A stretch of 64,000 nt of DNA from Pseudoclavibacter helvolus (GCF_014191305.1 NZ_JACHWJ010000003.1:124001-188000), one strand, 5' to 3'; numbered from the stretch's first letter, positions 27,787 through 37,050 are shown. The notes: generated from the letters alone by a model not told the origin. Made by a program: numbers and translations.

Positions 27787-29832
27787 TCAGCGCTGGGCGA
27801 GCGAACGGAGCAGCGTGAACGAACCCTCCTTGACCATGAGCGTCGTCACCGGGTCGCTCACCCGCTGATCGCCATCGCTCGAGAGTGCCAGCTCCCAGGT
27901 GCCGAGAGGCGCATCTGGAACCGTGAACTCGACCGCGTTCTCCGCGGCGTTCAACAGCAGAGCAAACGAGTCGGCGCCCGTGTGTGAGAACACGAACGCG
28001 ATCGAGCGGGCGTCCGGGTTCTCCCAGTCGGCGTCGTCGAAGCCGCGCGCATCCGATCGGAGGACGTCGACGGTGTCGAGTGCGTCCGCATCCGGTGCCT
28101 GTCGGAACCAGGCTGGCCGAAGCGCGGGATGCTCGGCACGCAGCGAGATGAGCGTCCGAGTGAACTCGAGCAGGTCGGCATCCACGGCCTCCCAATCGAA
28201 CCAGGAGATTTTGTTGTCCTGGCAGTAGGCGTTGTTGTTGCCACCCTGCGTGCGGCCGAGCTCGTCGCCGCCGAGGATCATCGGCACGCCCGCGGAGAGC
28301 AGCAGCGTGGCGAGGAGGTTGCGGCGCTTGCGACCGCGGCGCTCGTTCACCGATTCGTCGTCAGTGGGGCCCTCCGCGCCGCCGTTGGAGGAGCGGTTGT
28401 CGCTCTCGCCGTCCTGGTTGTCCTCGCCGTTCGCGGCGTTGTGCTTGTCGTTGTAGGACGTGAGATCGGCGAGCGTGAACCCGTCGTGCGCGGTGATGAA
28501 GTTCACGCTCGAGAGCGGCGAGCGTCGGCTCAGCTCGTACACATCCGGTGAGCCGAGGATGCGCTGGGCCGTCGTCCCGAGCGTCGCGTCGCTGCCGTTC
28601 CAGAAGTCGCGGGCGTCGTCGCGGAACTTCCCGTTCCACTCCGACCAGTCCGCGGGGAACCCGCCCACCTGGTAGCCGGCGGTGTCCCACGGTTCGGCGA
28701 TCATTTTGACCGGTGCGAGCACCGGGTCCTGCTGGATGAGCGTGAGGAACGCGCTGTGCAGCTCGGCGTCGCCACCCTGGCGGGTGAGGGTCGTCGCAAG
28801 GTCGAATCGGAACCCGTCGACGTGCATCTCGGTTACCCAGTAGCGGAGCGAGTCCATGATGAGGCCGAGCGCCGCCGGGTGGCCCACGTTGACGCTGTTG
28901 CCGGTACCTGTCGTGTCGAAGTAGTGGCCCTCGTCTCCCTCCACGAGCCGGTAGTAGGCGGCGTTGTCGAGGCCCTTGAACGACAGCGTCGGGCCCATGT
29001 GGTTGCCCTCGGCGGTGTGGTTGTAGACGACGTCGAGGATCACTTCGAGGCCCGCGGCGTGCAGAGCCTTCACGAGCTCCTTGAACTCGGCGACCTGTCC
29101 GCCGCCATCACCCGTCGAGGAGTAGTCGCCGTGGGGTGCGAAGAAGCCAATCGAGTTGTAGCCCCAGTAGTTGCGCAGGTCTTTCTCCTCGAGGTGGCTG
29201 TCCTGCACAAACTGCTGCACGGGGAGCAGCTCGACGGAGGTCACGCCGAGGTCGACGAAGTGCTTGATGGCGGCGGGGTGCGCCAGCCCGGCGTACGTTC
29301 CGCGGATCTCCTCCGGCACGTCGGGGTGCAGCTGCGTGAAGCCCTTGACGTGCACCTCGTAGATGACGGTCTGGTCGAGCGGGATGCGGGGAGCCGCGTC
29401 ATCGCCCCAGTCGACGCTGGGGTCGGTGACGACGCTCAGGGGCACGGAGCCCGCCGAGTCGGTGTCGTCGCGCTGCTCTGGCTCGTTCATGTCGTGGCCG
29501 AACACTGCCTGCGACCAGGCGTACTGGCCCTCGATCGCCGTGGCGTGCGGGTCCAGGAGTAGCTTGTTGACGTTGTGGCGGAGGCCATGCTCCGGTTGCC
29601 ACGGGCCGTCGACCCGGAGTCCGTAGCGGGAGCCGAGTTGCAGCTCGTCGACGAATCCGTGGAACACGTGCCCCGTGCGCTGGTCAAGGCGCGTGCGGGT
29701 CTCAGCCCCGGCCTCGTCGAACGTGCTCACGTACACCGCGTCGGCGGTCTCCGAGTAGACGGCGAAGTTCGATCGGCCGTCGACAGTGCTGAAGCCGAGC
29801 GGATACGGGCGGGAGCGATCGGAGTGCGGCAA
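27787..29832 (-). CDS. glgX: glycogen debranching enzyme GlgX
   Basis: 681 residues if started at TTG 29832, which has GGAAGG seven bases upstream and fits the family N-terminus ([21 protein letters not shown]). The open frame continues to 30096 but that extension is Pro/Gly/Arg-rich and unlike the family. Hydrolyses alpha-1,6 branches of limit dextrins during glycogen breakdown. CBM48 domain first, then the GH13 barrel: [46 protein letters not shown] with the nucleophile Asp, MIAEPWD with the acid/base Glu, and [15 protein letters not shown] with the stabilising Asp. The [20 protein letters not shown] block is typical of GlgX. Convergent with the DUF418 gene. Confidence 0.93.
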   Translation of the reverse strand: MPHSDRSRPYPLGFSTVDGRSNFAVYSETADAVYVSTFDEAGAETRTRLDQRTGHVFHGFVDELQLGSRYGLRVDGPWQPEHGLRHNVNKLLLDPHATAIEGQYAWSQAVFGHDMNEPEQRDDTDSAGSVPLSVVTDPSVDWGDDAAPRIPLDQTVIYEVHVKGFTQLHPDVPEEIRGTYAGLAHPAAIKHFVDLGVTSVELLPVQQFVQDSHLEEKDLRNYWGYNSIGFFAPHGDYSSTGDGGGQVAEFKELVKALHAAGLEVILDVVYNHTAEGNHMGPTLSFKGLDNAAYYRLVEGDEGHYFDTTGTGNSVNVGHPAALGLIMDSLRYWVTEMHVDGFRFDLATTLTRQGGDAELHSAFLTLIQQDPVLAPVKMIAEPWDTAGYQVGGFPADWSEWNGKFRDDARDFWNGSDATLGTTAQRILGSPDVYELSRRSPLSSVNFITAHDGFTLADLTSYNDKHNAANGEDNQDGESDNRSSNGGAEGPTDDESVNERRGRKRRNLLATLLLSAGVPMILGGDELGRTQGGNNNAYCQDNKISWFDWEAVDADLLEFTRTLISLRAEHPALRPAWFRQAPDADALDTVDVLRSDARGFDDADWENPDARSIAFVFSHTGADSFALLLNAAENAVEFTVPDAPLGTWELALSSDGDQRVSDPVTTLMVKEGSFTLLRSLAQR

Positions 29833-30025
29833 CGGAAGGCCTTCCAGTGGCGGGGGATCGGGGCCCTGGCGCGGAACCCCGCCGTTGAGAGTAAGGCAGG
29901 CGCGGGGCGGCTCTGCCGACGTTCTCCCAGGTACGCGCGGCGCGCATCCACGGGCATCACCGTTCTCCCAGCCTGTGGGGCGACGCTTCCCGTCTCCCCA
30001 CTCGATCCCCACCGGAGGAACCACC

Positions 30026-30328
30026 ATGAAGGCAACCGTCAACGGAACCGTCATCGCCGAAGCGCCCGAGTCCGAGCTCGTCGGCATCGAGGGCAACCAC
30101 TACTTCCCGCCGGCGTCGCTGAACTCCGGGTCGTTCACGAAGAGCGACACGCAGTACACCTGCCCATGGAAGGGGCACGCACAATACTGGGACGTCGTGG
30201 TCGACGGCGAGGTGCACCGCGACGCCGCCTGGAGCTACCCGGAGCCGTTCGATGGATCGACCGAGCGGGTCGGACACGACTTCGCCGGCTACGTCGCCTT
30301 CGACAAGTCGCAGGTCAGCATCGGCTGA
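30026..30328 (+). CDS. DUF427 domain protein
   Basis: 100 residues, complete small DUF427 protein. Diagnostic features are MKATVNGTVIAEAPES, GNHYFPPASLNSG and YTCPWKGHAQYWDV, then AAWSYPEPFDG and GYVAFDKSQV. A beta-tent fold is known for the family; activity is not established. ATG 30026 follows CCGGAGGAA, a strong ribosome site. It is divergent from glgX; its neighbours give no functional hint. Confidence 0.93.
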   Translation: MKATVNGTVIAEAPESELVGIEGNHYFPPASLNSGSFTKSDTQYTCPWKGHAQYWDVVVDGEVHRDAAWSYPEPFDGSTERVGHDFAGYVAFDKSQVSIG

Positions 30329-30373
30329 CGCCCGTGCTCAGGGTGACGTGCTCGGTGCGGAGCCTTGGCCGGT

Positions 30374-30811
30374 CTAGCTCATCGTGAGCTCGAACCCCTT
30401 GCCGCTGTCGGGGAAGACTAAGTCGACGAAAACCGGGACATCGGGCACCTGACCGCTCGGGAAGTCCAGCGTTTCAGAGTAGATATGCCCAAGACCGAGA
30501 CACGCAGTCGAGTCCGATGTGGTCTTGATCTCGATGGTGAAGTTGTGGTCATCGGCCTGAGTGATGTCTGCGGCGTGCTCTTGCGAGCATGACGTCAGCA
30601 AGCTATCCGGGAACTGGACGGCAACACTCTTCCGGTCAGCCGTCCACATGAGTGTCGGGGCATACCCCGGCGGCCATTCCAGGTTCTCGTAGTCGATTGG
30701 AAGTGGCAGGTCGACGGGATCAGGTTCAGGAGCGCAGCCGGCGAGCAGGGCCGTCGCCATGAGCGCAGCGAAGACAGGTAGCGCTTGACGTTTCCTCGCT
30801 CCTGTTCCCAT
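30374..30811 (-). CDS. hypothetical lipoprotein
   Basis: 145 residues. Signal peptide with basic start (MGTGARKRQ), hydrophobic core LPVFAALMATALLAG and lipobox LAGC at about residues 23-26. The mature part starts with a Pro/Asp-rich linker and contains a short conserved-looking beta domain (TLMWTADRKSVAVQFPDSLL, FTIEIKTTSDSTACLGLG) with two Cys that could form a disulfide. I do not recognise the family. GC is slightly lower than around it. It is convergent with the DUF427 gene and upstream-adjacent to the GlcNAc regulator. Confidence 0.75.
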   Translation of the reverse strand: MGTGARKRQALPVFAALMATALLAGCAPEPDPVDLPLPIDYENLEWPPGYAPTLMWTADRKSVAVQFPDSLLTSCSQEHAADITQADDHNFTIEIKTTSDSTACLGLGHIYSETLDFPSGQVPDVPVFVDLVFPDSGKGFELTMS

Positions 30812-30943
30812 GCGGCGACGCTAGCGGACCTGGAGTGAGGTCGGCAACGGGCCCCTCGTGTCCCGGTGTGAGTGCTCGGCGTGAGTGCATCGTCTGTGAC
30901 GCCCCCGCGAGAAGGGTTGATTGCGCGATGGGATACTTACGAC

Positions 30944-31660
30944 ATGGCAAGTGCTAGTGGGTCAACAGCTCTCGAGGGCGTCCGCGCCCTCGCCGCAACG
31001 CTCTCGCCAGGCGAGCTGCTGCCGTCGGAACGCACGCTTGCCGCGCAGCTTGGGGTTGCGCGCATGACGGTCCGCGCGGCAATCGATGTGCTCGAGCGTG
31101 AGGGTCTCGTCCGCACGAAACGAGGCATCGGCACGGAGAAGCTCGCACCACCCGTCTCCCTGCAGGTTCGGCTTCGGTCGTTTGCCAGTGCCGTCCGCGA
31201 GCACGGGATGCGCGCCGAGACGCAGGTGCTCTCGTTCGTCCGCAGCACCGAGCGCCCGCCCGAAGTTGAGGAGCACCTGCAGCTCCCTCCGGGCGCTGAG
31301 ACCATCCACCTGCGCAGGCTGCGCCTCGGGGATGACCGTCCGCTTGCTCTCGAAGACGAATGGCTGCCCGCGGCGCTCGTTCCGCAGCTCAAAGAGGAGA
31401 CCGCGAAGGGGAGCATCTACGAGATGCTCGAGGGTCTCGACCTCCTGCCGACGGAGGGCGTCGAGGTCGTCACGGCCACATTGCCGAGCTCCGAGGAGAT
31501 CGAGCTGCTCGGTATCGCGGCGAGCTACCCCGTTCTGCGTCTCTCGCGCGCCGCGATCGCCCGCGGGCTGCCGATGTCCTACTCGCGGGCGACGTTCCCG
31601 GCCGACCGTTTCGAGCTGACGTTCCCTCTCGTGGAGCGCCTCTCGCTGCCCCACTCCTGA
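30944..31660 (+). CDS. GntR/HutC-family regulator (DasR/NagR-like)
   Basis: 238 residues from ATG 30944. GntR winged HTH at about 10-70: LSPGELLPSERTLAAQLGVA and RMTVRAAIDVLEREGLV, then GIGTEKL. UTRA ligand domain follows, with TQVLSFVRSTERPPEVEEHL and RGLPMSYSRATFPADRFEL. DasR/NagR proteins bind GlcN-6-P or GlcNAc-6-P and leave TGGTCTAGACCA-type operators. Three such operators stand in front of the PTS, nagB and nagA genes here, so this is very probably the local GlcNAc repressor. No operator is seen before its own start. Confidence 0.9.
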   Translation: MASASGSTALEGVRALAATLSPGELLPSERTLAAQLGVARMTVRAAIDVLEREGLVRTKRGIGTEKLAPPVSLQVRLRSFASAVREHGMRAETQVLSFVRSTERPPEVEEHLQLPPGAETIHLRRLRLGDDRPLALEDEWLPAALVPQLKEETAKGSIYEMLEGLDLLPTEGVEVVTATLPSSEEIELLGIAASYPVLRLSRAAIARGLPMSYSRATFPADRFELTFPLVERLSLPHS

Positions 31661-31684
31661 CCCAAACCGAACCACTGGCGAACT

Positions 31685-31698
31685 CTGGTCTATACCAG
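31685..31698 (+). promoter_or_regulatory. dre-like operator before the GlcNAc PTS gene
   Basis: CTGGTCTATACCAG, a dyad matching the DasR/NagR consensus TGGTCTAGACCA with one centre change. It ends 56 bases before the PTS start codon. Confidence 0.85.
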
Positions 31699-31754
31699 GG
31701 CGGATTTTCCAAGTAGAGTCCCCCTAACTTTTCCTTTGACCATGGAGTCACGCC

Positions 31755-33674
31755 ATGAAATATCTCCAGAAACTCGGCAAGTCGCTCATGCTGCCGGTGG
31801 CTGTCCTGCCGGTAGCGGCGATCCTGTCCGGTATTGGGTACTGGATCCTCAACACAGCGGGCGAGAACTTCGTCCAGGCCTTCTTCACCGCGGCAGGAGG
31901 CGCGCTGCTCGACAATCTGCCGCTGCTCTTCGCGCTCGGTGTGGCGATCGGTATGGCATCGAAGCCAGACGGTACCGCCGCACTCGCAGGCCTCGTGTCC
32001 TGGCTCGTGGTGACTCGGCTCCTCAGTCCTGAGACGGTCGCGACGCTACAGGGCATCGCGGTTGAGGACGTCAACATCGGCTTCGGGCGCATCGAGAATG
32101 CGTTCGTCGGCATCATCTGCGGCCTCATCGGCGCCTACTGCTACGACAAGTTCAAGGACGTGAAGCTCCCATCGGCGCTCTCGTTCTTCTCCGGCAAGCG
32201 CTCCGTCGCGATCGTCACGACCGGTGCATCCCTGGCTGTCGCACTCGTGCTGTACTTCGTGTGGCCGATCCTGTTCGGCGGCCTCGTCTCATTCGGTGAG
32301 TGGATGGTCGGGCTCGGCCCGGTCGGCGCGGGCCTCTACGGCTTCTTCAACCGCCTGCTCATTCCGCTCGGCCTGCACCACGCGCTCAACGCCGTGTTCT
32401 GGTTCGACGTCGCCGGCATCAACGACCTCGGTAACTTCCTGAACGGCACTGGCACGGCAGGTGTCACCGGCCAGTACATGACCGGTTACTTCCCGATCAT
32501 GATGTTCGGCCTGCCGGGTGCCGCCCTCGCTATGTACCTCACGGCCAAGACGCACCGCCGCAAGGTCACCGCGGGCATCCTGCTCTCCGGCGCCTTCGCG
32601 TCGTTCTTCGTCGGCGTCACCGAGCCGCTCGAGTTCGCCTTCATGTTCCTCGCGCCTGCCCTGTACGTGGTCCACGCGATCTTCACTGGCATCTCGATGT
32701 TCATCATGGCGCTGCTGCCGGTGCGCATGGGCTTCGGGTTCTCGGGTGGCTTCATCGACCTCATGCTCGGCTGGGTCAATCCGCTGGCGCAGAACCCGTG
32801 GATGATCTTCCTTGCCGGCGCCGTCTGGTTTGTCATCTACTTCGCGGCCTTCTACTTCATCATCAAGCGCTTCGACCTGAAGACGCCGGGTCGTGAAGAC
32901 GAAGAGGTGGAGGTGGACGAGGCGTCGACAGGGTCGTCGAAGTTCCTCAACCAGGCCTCCGCGATCCTCAAGGGGCTCGGCGGCAAGGAGAACGTGCTCG
33001 AGCTCGACAACTGCGCGACGCGACTCCGCATGGAGGTTGCTGACGTGTCGAAGGTCGACGACGCGGCGATCCGTCGCGCGGGTGCTGCCGGAATCATGAA
33101 GCCCGGCGGAAAGTCCGTGCAGGTCATCTACGGCCTCGAAGTGCAGTTCGTCAAGGATGCGATGGAGGACCTCATCGCCGGTCGCGTCGAGGCGCCAGTC
33201 GCGACGGTTGTCGCCGCTGATGCTGCTGTGGCCGAGGTCCCGCAGGGCGGTGTGGCTACGAAGACCGTGCTCACCGTGCGCCAGCCGCTGGCGGGTCGCG
33301 TCGTCGCGCTGTCCGAGGTACCGGATGCGACGTTCGCCGAGGGGATCATGGGTCAAGGCGTGGCAGTGGAGCCTACGGGTGACACCGTGTGGGCCCCGGC
33401 CGACGGCACTGTCGCGCACATCTTCCCAACGAGCCACGCGGTCGCGCTGAAGCTCACCGATGGCACCGAGCTCCTCGTCCACGTCGGTGTGGACACCGTG
33501 GAGATGAAGGGCGAGGGATTCAAGACCCTCGTCTCCGTCGGGGACGAGGTCGCAGAGGGAACGCCGCTCCTGCGGTTCGACCTCGACGCGATCCGCGCGG
33601 CCGGGCATCCTGCCGTGACTCCCGTCATCGTGCTCGGGGGTGCCGACGTCGAGCTGAAGCTGCGCGAGGTCTAA
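31755..33674 (+). CDS. nagE: PTS N-acetylglucosamine transporter subunit EIICBA
   Basis: 639 residues, all three domains fused. EIIC (about 1-380) is the membrane channel: GKSLMLPVAVLPVAAILSGI, ALGVAIGMASKPDGTAALAG, NRLLIPLGLHHALNAVFWFD and the GVTEPLEFAFMF motif. EIIB (about 395-470) carries the phosphocysteine in LELDNCATRLRMEV. EIIA (about 510-635) has the phosphohistidine in LLVHVGVDTVEMKGEGF and GQGVAVEPTGDTV. Imports and phosphorylates GlcNAc; the order C-B-A and the FWFDVAG and YFPIMMFGLPGAALAMY segments fit NagE. Upstream ribosome site GGAG at 31744. Controlled through the operator at 31685. General PTS genes ptsH/ptsI are not in the window. Confidence 0.95.
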   Translation: MKYLQKLGKSLMLPVAVLPVAAILSGIGYWILNTAGENFVQAFFTAAGGALLDNLPLLFALGVAIGMASKPDGTAALAGLVSWLVVTRLLSPETVATLQGIAVEDVNIGFGRIENAFVGIICGLIGAYCYDKFKDVKLPSALSFFSGKRSVAIVTTGASLAVALVLYFVWPILFGGLVSFGEWMVGLGPVGAGLYGFFNRLLIPLGLHHALNAVFWFDVAGINDLGNFLNGTGTAGVTGQYMTGYFPIMMFGLPGAALAMYLTAKTHRRKVTAGILLSGAFASFFVGVTEPLEFAFMFLAPALYVVHAIFTGISMFIMALLPVRMGFGFSGGFIDLMLGWVNPLAQNPWMIFLAGAVWFVIYFAAFYFIIKRFDLKTPGREDEEVEVDEASTGSSKFLNQASAILKGLGGKENVLELDNCATRLRMEVADVSKVDDAAIRRAGAAGIMKPGGKSVQVIYGLEVQFVKDAMEDLIAGRVEAPVATVVAADAAVAEVPQGGVATKTVLTVRQPLAGRVVALSEVPDATFAEGIMGQGVAVEPTGDTVWAPADGTVAHIFPTSHAVALKLTDGTELLVHVGVDTVEMKGEGFKTLVSVGDEVAEGTPLLRFDLDAIRAAGHPAVTPVIVLGGADVELKLREV

Positions 33675-33704
33675 CCGCCCGCTCAGCGACAATCGCTCAA
33701 CGGC

Positions 33705-33740
33705 AAGGGGTGGGCTTCCGGACTCGGGAGCTCACCCCTT
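33705..33740 (+). terminator. terminator after nagE
   Basis: AAGGGGTGGGCT / AGCTCACCCCTT, 12 pairs with one G-T, loop of 12 bases, followed by CTGCC. Located 31 bases past the nagE stop. Confidence 0.75.
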
Positions 33741-33748
33741 CTGCCATG

Positions 33749-33762
33749 GTGGACTAGACCAC
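33749..33762 (+). promoter_or_regulatory. dre-like operator before nagB
   Basis: GTGGACTAGACCAC contains TGGACTAGACCA, one base away from the DasR/NagR consensus TGGTCTAGACCA. It lies 110 bases before nagB, immediately after the nagE terminator, so nagB has its own regulated promoter. Confidence 0.8.
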
Positions 33763-33871
33763 GCCGTGGTTTGCCGGTATTGTGAAGCGCAACACGCCTC
33801 ACCGATCAGACTGCAACTCCATGAGACTGGACTGAGGCATCCCGATCGTCGTCGATCTCTAGGAGCAGCAC

Positions 33872-34654
33872 ATGGAAGTTGTCATCATGGCCGGGCCGGC
33901 AGAAGTCGGTGCCTTCGCAGCAGGACGCATCTCGGATGTCGTTGACGCGAACCCGGAGGCAGTGCTGGGTGTCGCCACCGGTTCGAGCCCCCTGGAGACG
34001 TACCGGGCGCTTGCCGCCCGACGGGAGGCGGGGCTCGATTTCAGCCGGGTGAGCGCCTTCGCGCTCGACGAGTATGTCGGGATCGACCGATCGCATCCCG
34101 AGTCGTACCACGCCGTGGTCGGGCGCGAGGTTGTGGAGCCGCTTGGCCTCAACCCCGCGCGAGTCCACGTTCCCGACGGCCTCGCGGACGACCTCGACGC
34201 GGCCTGCGCAGACTACGAGGCCAAGATCCTCGCCGCGGGAGGCGTCGACGTGCAGCTCCTCGGCATCGGCGCGAATGGACACATCGGCTTCAACGAGCCC
34301 ACCTCCTCACTCTCCTCGCGCACCCGCGTCAAGACCCTCGCCCCGAAGACCCGCACCGACAACGCGCGCTTCTTCGACAGGCCCGAAGACGTCCCCGTGC
34401 ACTGCCTCACGCAGGGGCTCGGCACCATCCTCGACGCGAGAAGCGTCGTGCTCGTCGCGCAGGGCGCCTCCAAGGCGCGCGCGGTCGCCGCCATGGTCGA
34501 GGGACCAGTCTCCTCGATGTGGCCGGGCTCCGTCCTCCAGCTGCACCGTAGGGCGACGATCGTCATCGACGAGGCCGCAGCCGCCGAGCTCGCCATGGCC
34601 GACTACTACCGGTACACGGTCGAGCACCGAGCGGGCGTGCAGCCGGAGGCGTAG
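33872..34654 (+). CDS. nagB: glucosamine-6-phosphate deaminase
   Basis: 260 residues, normal length. Converts GlcN-6-P to fructose-6-P and ammonia. Conserved blocks: VLGVATGSSPLETYRAL with the phosphate loop, SAFALDEYVGIDRSHPESYH with the catalytic Asp and neighbours, and GIGANGHIGFNEPTSSLSSRTR with the catalytic His. RBS AGGAGCAG just upstream of ATG 33872. Works after NagA on sugar imported by the adjacent PTS. Confidence 0.96.
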   Translation: MEVVIMAGPAEVGAFAAGRISDVVDANPEAVLGVATGSSPLETYRALAARREAGLDFSRVSAFALDEYVGIDRSHPESYHAVVGREVVEPLGLNPARVHVPDGLADDLDAACADYEAKILAAGGVDVQLLGIGANGHIGFNEPTSSLSSRTRVKTLAPKTRTDNARFFDRPEDVPVHCLTQGLGTILDARSVVLVAQGASKARAVAAMVEGPVSSMWPGSVLQLHRRATIVIDEAAAAELAMADYYRYTVEHRAGVQPEA

Positions 34655-34715
34655 TCGGGGCTGCAGCTCTGGCGACGTGCTGCGCCATGGTTAGCACTCG
34701 TGGTGTTAGCGACCC

Positions 34716-34796
34716 TGATGGGTTTCGGGATACAAGTGATGGGTTTTGGTGACGGGTGATGGGTAAAAACCCATGACCAGTCGTCGGAACCCATCA
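34716..34796. repeat. phased cluster of GATGGGT elements between nagB and nagA
   Basis: Five copies of (T)GATGGGT: direct at 34716, 34737 and 34757; inverted within 34769-34774 and at 34788-34796. The third and fourth make a dyad ATGGGT-aaaa-ACCCAT (34759-34774). Direct copies are spaced 21 and 20 bases. The composition is less GC-rich than the surroundings. It lies in the 230-base convergent gap and may be a terminator, or a binding array for a protein. No gene seen there. Confidence 0.7.
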
Positions 34797-34884
34797 CACG
34801 CGCCGCGATCGGACGGGTCATTCTCGCGCATCGCGGTCCTCCGTGTATCGGAGTTCGCGCGTGTCGGCGTCCCGTGGGTCGCGG

Positions 34885-36012
34885 TCAGCGCACCCACGTG
34901 CCGTGACGCATGACGCGCTGGACGCCCAGAGAGGCGTCCAGGACAACAAGGTCTGCGTAGTTTCCCGGCGCGAGCGCGCCGACTCTGTCGAGCCCGAGGG
35001 TTGCGGCGGGGGTCGCGGTCGCGGCGCGCACGACGTCGGCGAGCGGCAGCCCAACTACGGCAACCGCGTACTGCACGGCCTGCGCCATCGTGAGTGTCGA
35101 CCCCGCGATGGCGCCGCCCTCGGTGAGGCGGGCAACGCCGTCGCGCACCTCGACGTCGAGCGAGCCGAGTACGTAGTCGCCGTCGTGCATGCACGCCGCC
35201 GACATGGCGTCGGTGACGAGCATGAACTGGTTCGGCTTGGCGACCGCCGCAAGTCTGAGGGTCGCGGGATGCACGTGGGTGCCATCCGCGATGAGCTCGA
35301 TCACCGCATCCGGATGCTCAAGCAGTGCGGCAACTGGGCCCGGTTCGCGGTGGTGCAGTCCGCGCATCGCGTTGAAGAGGTGGGTGCCGACGGTCGCGCC
35401 GTGATCGAGTGCGTCGCGCGCAATGTCGTAGCTCGCGTCCGTGTGTCCGATCGCGGCGATGACGCCGGCTTCGGTGAGCGCGCTGACGGCCTCGAGGCCA
35501 CCAGGCAGCTCGGGCGCGAGCGTGACCATGCGCACCTGGCCACGCCCGGCCGAGAGGAGGGCGGCGAGATCCTCATCGTTGGGTTCGATGAGGTGCTGCT
35601 GCGCGTGCGCGCCCGGATGCAGCGGGCTGAGCCAGGGGCCCTCGAGGTGGACGCCCGCGAGCGTCCCCTCCTCGACGAGCGTGGCCAACCCGGAGACTGA
35701 GTCGCACAGTGCGGAGACCTCTTCCGTGACGAGGCTCGCCACGATCGAGGTCGTGCCGCTCTCAAGGTGCGTGCGGGCCGCAGTTTCGGCTGTCTCTCTG
35801 GCGCCTCCGTCGAACGAGGCGCCGCCGCCGCCGTGCACATGCCCATCCACGAATCCGGGCACGATCGTCGCATCCCCGAGGTCGATGACGTCGCTCCGCC
35901 CGGCTGGAGGTTGCCCCGCGCCGACGTTGTGCACAAAAGCGCCGTCGATCTCGACCCAGCCTGGCGAGAGGAGACGACTCGGAGTGATGACGTTTGCAGC
36001 GCTGACGATCAT
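34885..36012 (-). CDS. nagA: N-acetylglucosamine-6-phosphate deacetylase
   Basis: 375 residues, amidohydrolase superfamily. Removes acetate from GlcNAc-6-P. Metal-site and substrate motifs: IVPGFVDGHVHGGGGASFD, HLEGPWLSPLHPGAHAQQHL with the metal-binding Glu, IGHTDASYDIARDALDHGA with metal His, GTHLFNAMRGLHHREPG and VTDAMSAACMHDGDY with the catalytic Asp. Convergent with nagB; its upstream region carries a strong DasR/NagR-type operator. Confidence 0.96.
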   Translation of the reverse strand: MIVSAANVITPSRLLSPGWVEIDGAFVHNVGAGQPPAGRSDVIDLGDATIVPGFVDGHVHGGGGASFDGGARETAETAARTHLESGTTSIVASLVTEEVSALCDSVSGLATLVEEGTLAGVHLEGPWLSPLHPGAHAQQHLIEPNDEDLAALLSAGRGQVRMVTLAPELPGGLEAVSALTEAGVIAAIGHTDASYDIARDALDHGATVGTHLFNAMRGLHHREPGPVAALLEHPDAVIELIADGTHVHPATLRLAAVAKPNQFMLVTDAMSAACMHDGDYVLGSLDVEVRDGVARLTEGGAIAGSTLTMAQAVQYAVAVVGLPLADVVRAATATPAATLGLDRVGALAPGNYADLVVLDASLGVQRVMRHGTWVR

Positions 36013-36044
36013 TCTGCTAGCTCCGTCTTTCGAGGGTTCGGCTC

Positions 36045-36060
36045 ACTGGTCTGTACCAGT
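36045..36060 (-). promoter_or_regulatory. dre-like operator before nagA
   Basis: ACTGGTCTGTACCAGT, a full 16-base dyad with six-base arms, 33 bases upstream of the nagA start. The longest of the three local matches to the DasR/NagR operator. Confidence 0.88.
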
Positions 36061-36207
36061 TGTACTTTTGCTCGTGCGCGCGTCGGTGTCAAGTCGAAAG
36101 TGGCGGGCGGAGGCCGGGCCTGAGGGCTTCGATTACGCTCGTCGAGGCGTACTCGGCCTGGTTCTGGAGGGTGGCCACGTATCCCCGGGGCTGCACCCGG
36201 GCAAATC

Positions 36208-36242
36208 TTTGGACGAAGTCCAAACTTGACCAGAGTCCAAAC
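36208..36242 (+). promoter_or_regulatory. probable TetR operator and promoter
   Basis: TTTGGAC-gaa-GTCCAAA (36208-36224) is a perfect dyad; a further half-site GTCCAAAC stands at 36235-36242. TTGACC (36226-36231) between them could be a -35 box. The TetR gene starts at 36268, so this is a likely autoregulatory site. Confidence 0.75.
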
Positions 36243-36267
36243 TTCTCACTACTCTCGGAAGCACACC

Positions 36268-36897
36268 ATGAATGCACCCAACTCGCCTTCTGGTGGCCTC
36301 CGTGCCCGTAAGAAGCGAGAGACCGAGAATGCCATCGAGAACGCCGCCGTCGACCTGGCCCTTGAGCTGGGCTTCGACGCCACGACGGTCGAGGCGATCT
36401 GCGAGCGCGCCGGCATCTCGCGGTCCACGTTCTTCAACTACTTCCCCAGCCGTGAGACGGCCATCACGGGGCGAATGGTGCAGCTCCTGCGCGGCGACGA
36501 CGCCGACCGCATCCTCGACGAACATGCGCCGGACCTCGCACACGGCATGCTCGCGCTGGTCCTCGCATCCATCGGCCACGCCCATATCAACAGTGACGTG
36601 GCACGCAAGCGAGCCCAGCTCAGCGCAGAGCAGCCTGACACCATCACCCGCTCGACGGGAACGCTCCTCGCGATCGGGACGCAGCTCCTCGAAGTCGGGG
36701 TCGGCTGGCTCGTCCGTCGCCCCGAGTATGCGCGCCTGCCAGGTGACCCCGGGCGGGAAGCCGTCATCGCGGCAGGCCTCTGCCACGCCGCCTTCAGCTC
36801 CATCATGGTCGACGCCGCCTCGAACCTCGGCGACCTCGAAGTCAGCGACGACGACATCACGAGCGCATTCGACGCAGTGCGCGTCGTCCTCGACTGA
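36268..36897 (+). CDS. TetR-family transcriptional regulator
   Basis: 209 residues from ATG 36268. HTH at about 12-58: RARKKRETENAIENAAVDLA, LELGFDATTVEAICERAG and ISRSTFFNYFPSRETAI, the AcrR-like pattern with F-F-N-Y-F. The C-terminal domain has a Met/Ala-rich last helix. It stands alone: nagA is divergent and the wall-anchored protease follows 153 bases later on the same strand, so the target may be itself or those proteases. Operators at 36208-36242. Confidence 0.92.
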   Translation: MNAPNSPSGGLRARKKRETENAIENAAVDLALELGFDATTVEAICERAGISRSTFFNYFPSRETAITGRMVQLLRGDDADRILDEHAPDLAHGMLALVLASIGHAHINSDVARKRAQLSAEQPDTITRSTGTLLAIGTQLLEVGVGWLVRRPEYARLPGDPGREAVIAAGLCHAAFSSIMVDAASNLGDLEVSDDDITSAFDAVRVVLD

Positions 36898-37050
36898 CCG
36901 CGCCCTTCCGCACTCCCCGCCCCACTCGTAGCCTCTTTCCGACCGCGCTTCCTGCTCGACCCGCACGTTCTGCTTCCCCCTGCACCGCCGCTCCATCAGC
37001 TCCTGCTCCAGCTCTGCCCCTGTTTCAGTGCCTACCCCCGAGGTGTTCTG

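Noticed and set aside
27787-30096. Longer GlgX starting at 30096
   Set aside because: The extra 88 residues are Pro/Arg/Gly-rich, overlap the divergent DUF427 gene and have no family match; TTG 29832 has a better ribosome site.
34716-34796. CRISPR array
   Set aside because: Repeats are only about 8 bases, some inverted, with 12-13-base spacing and no cas genes nearby.
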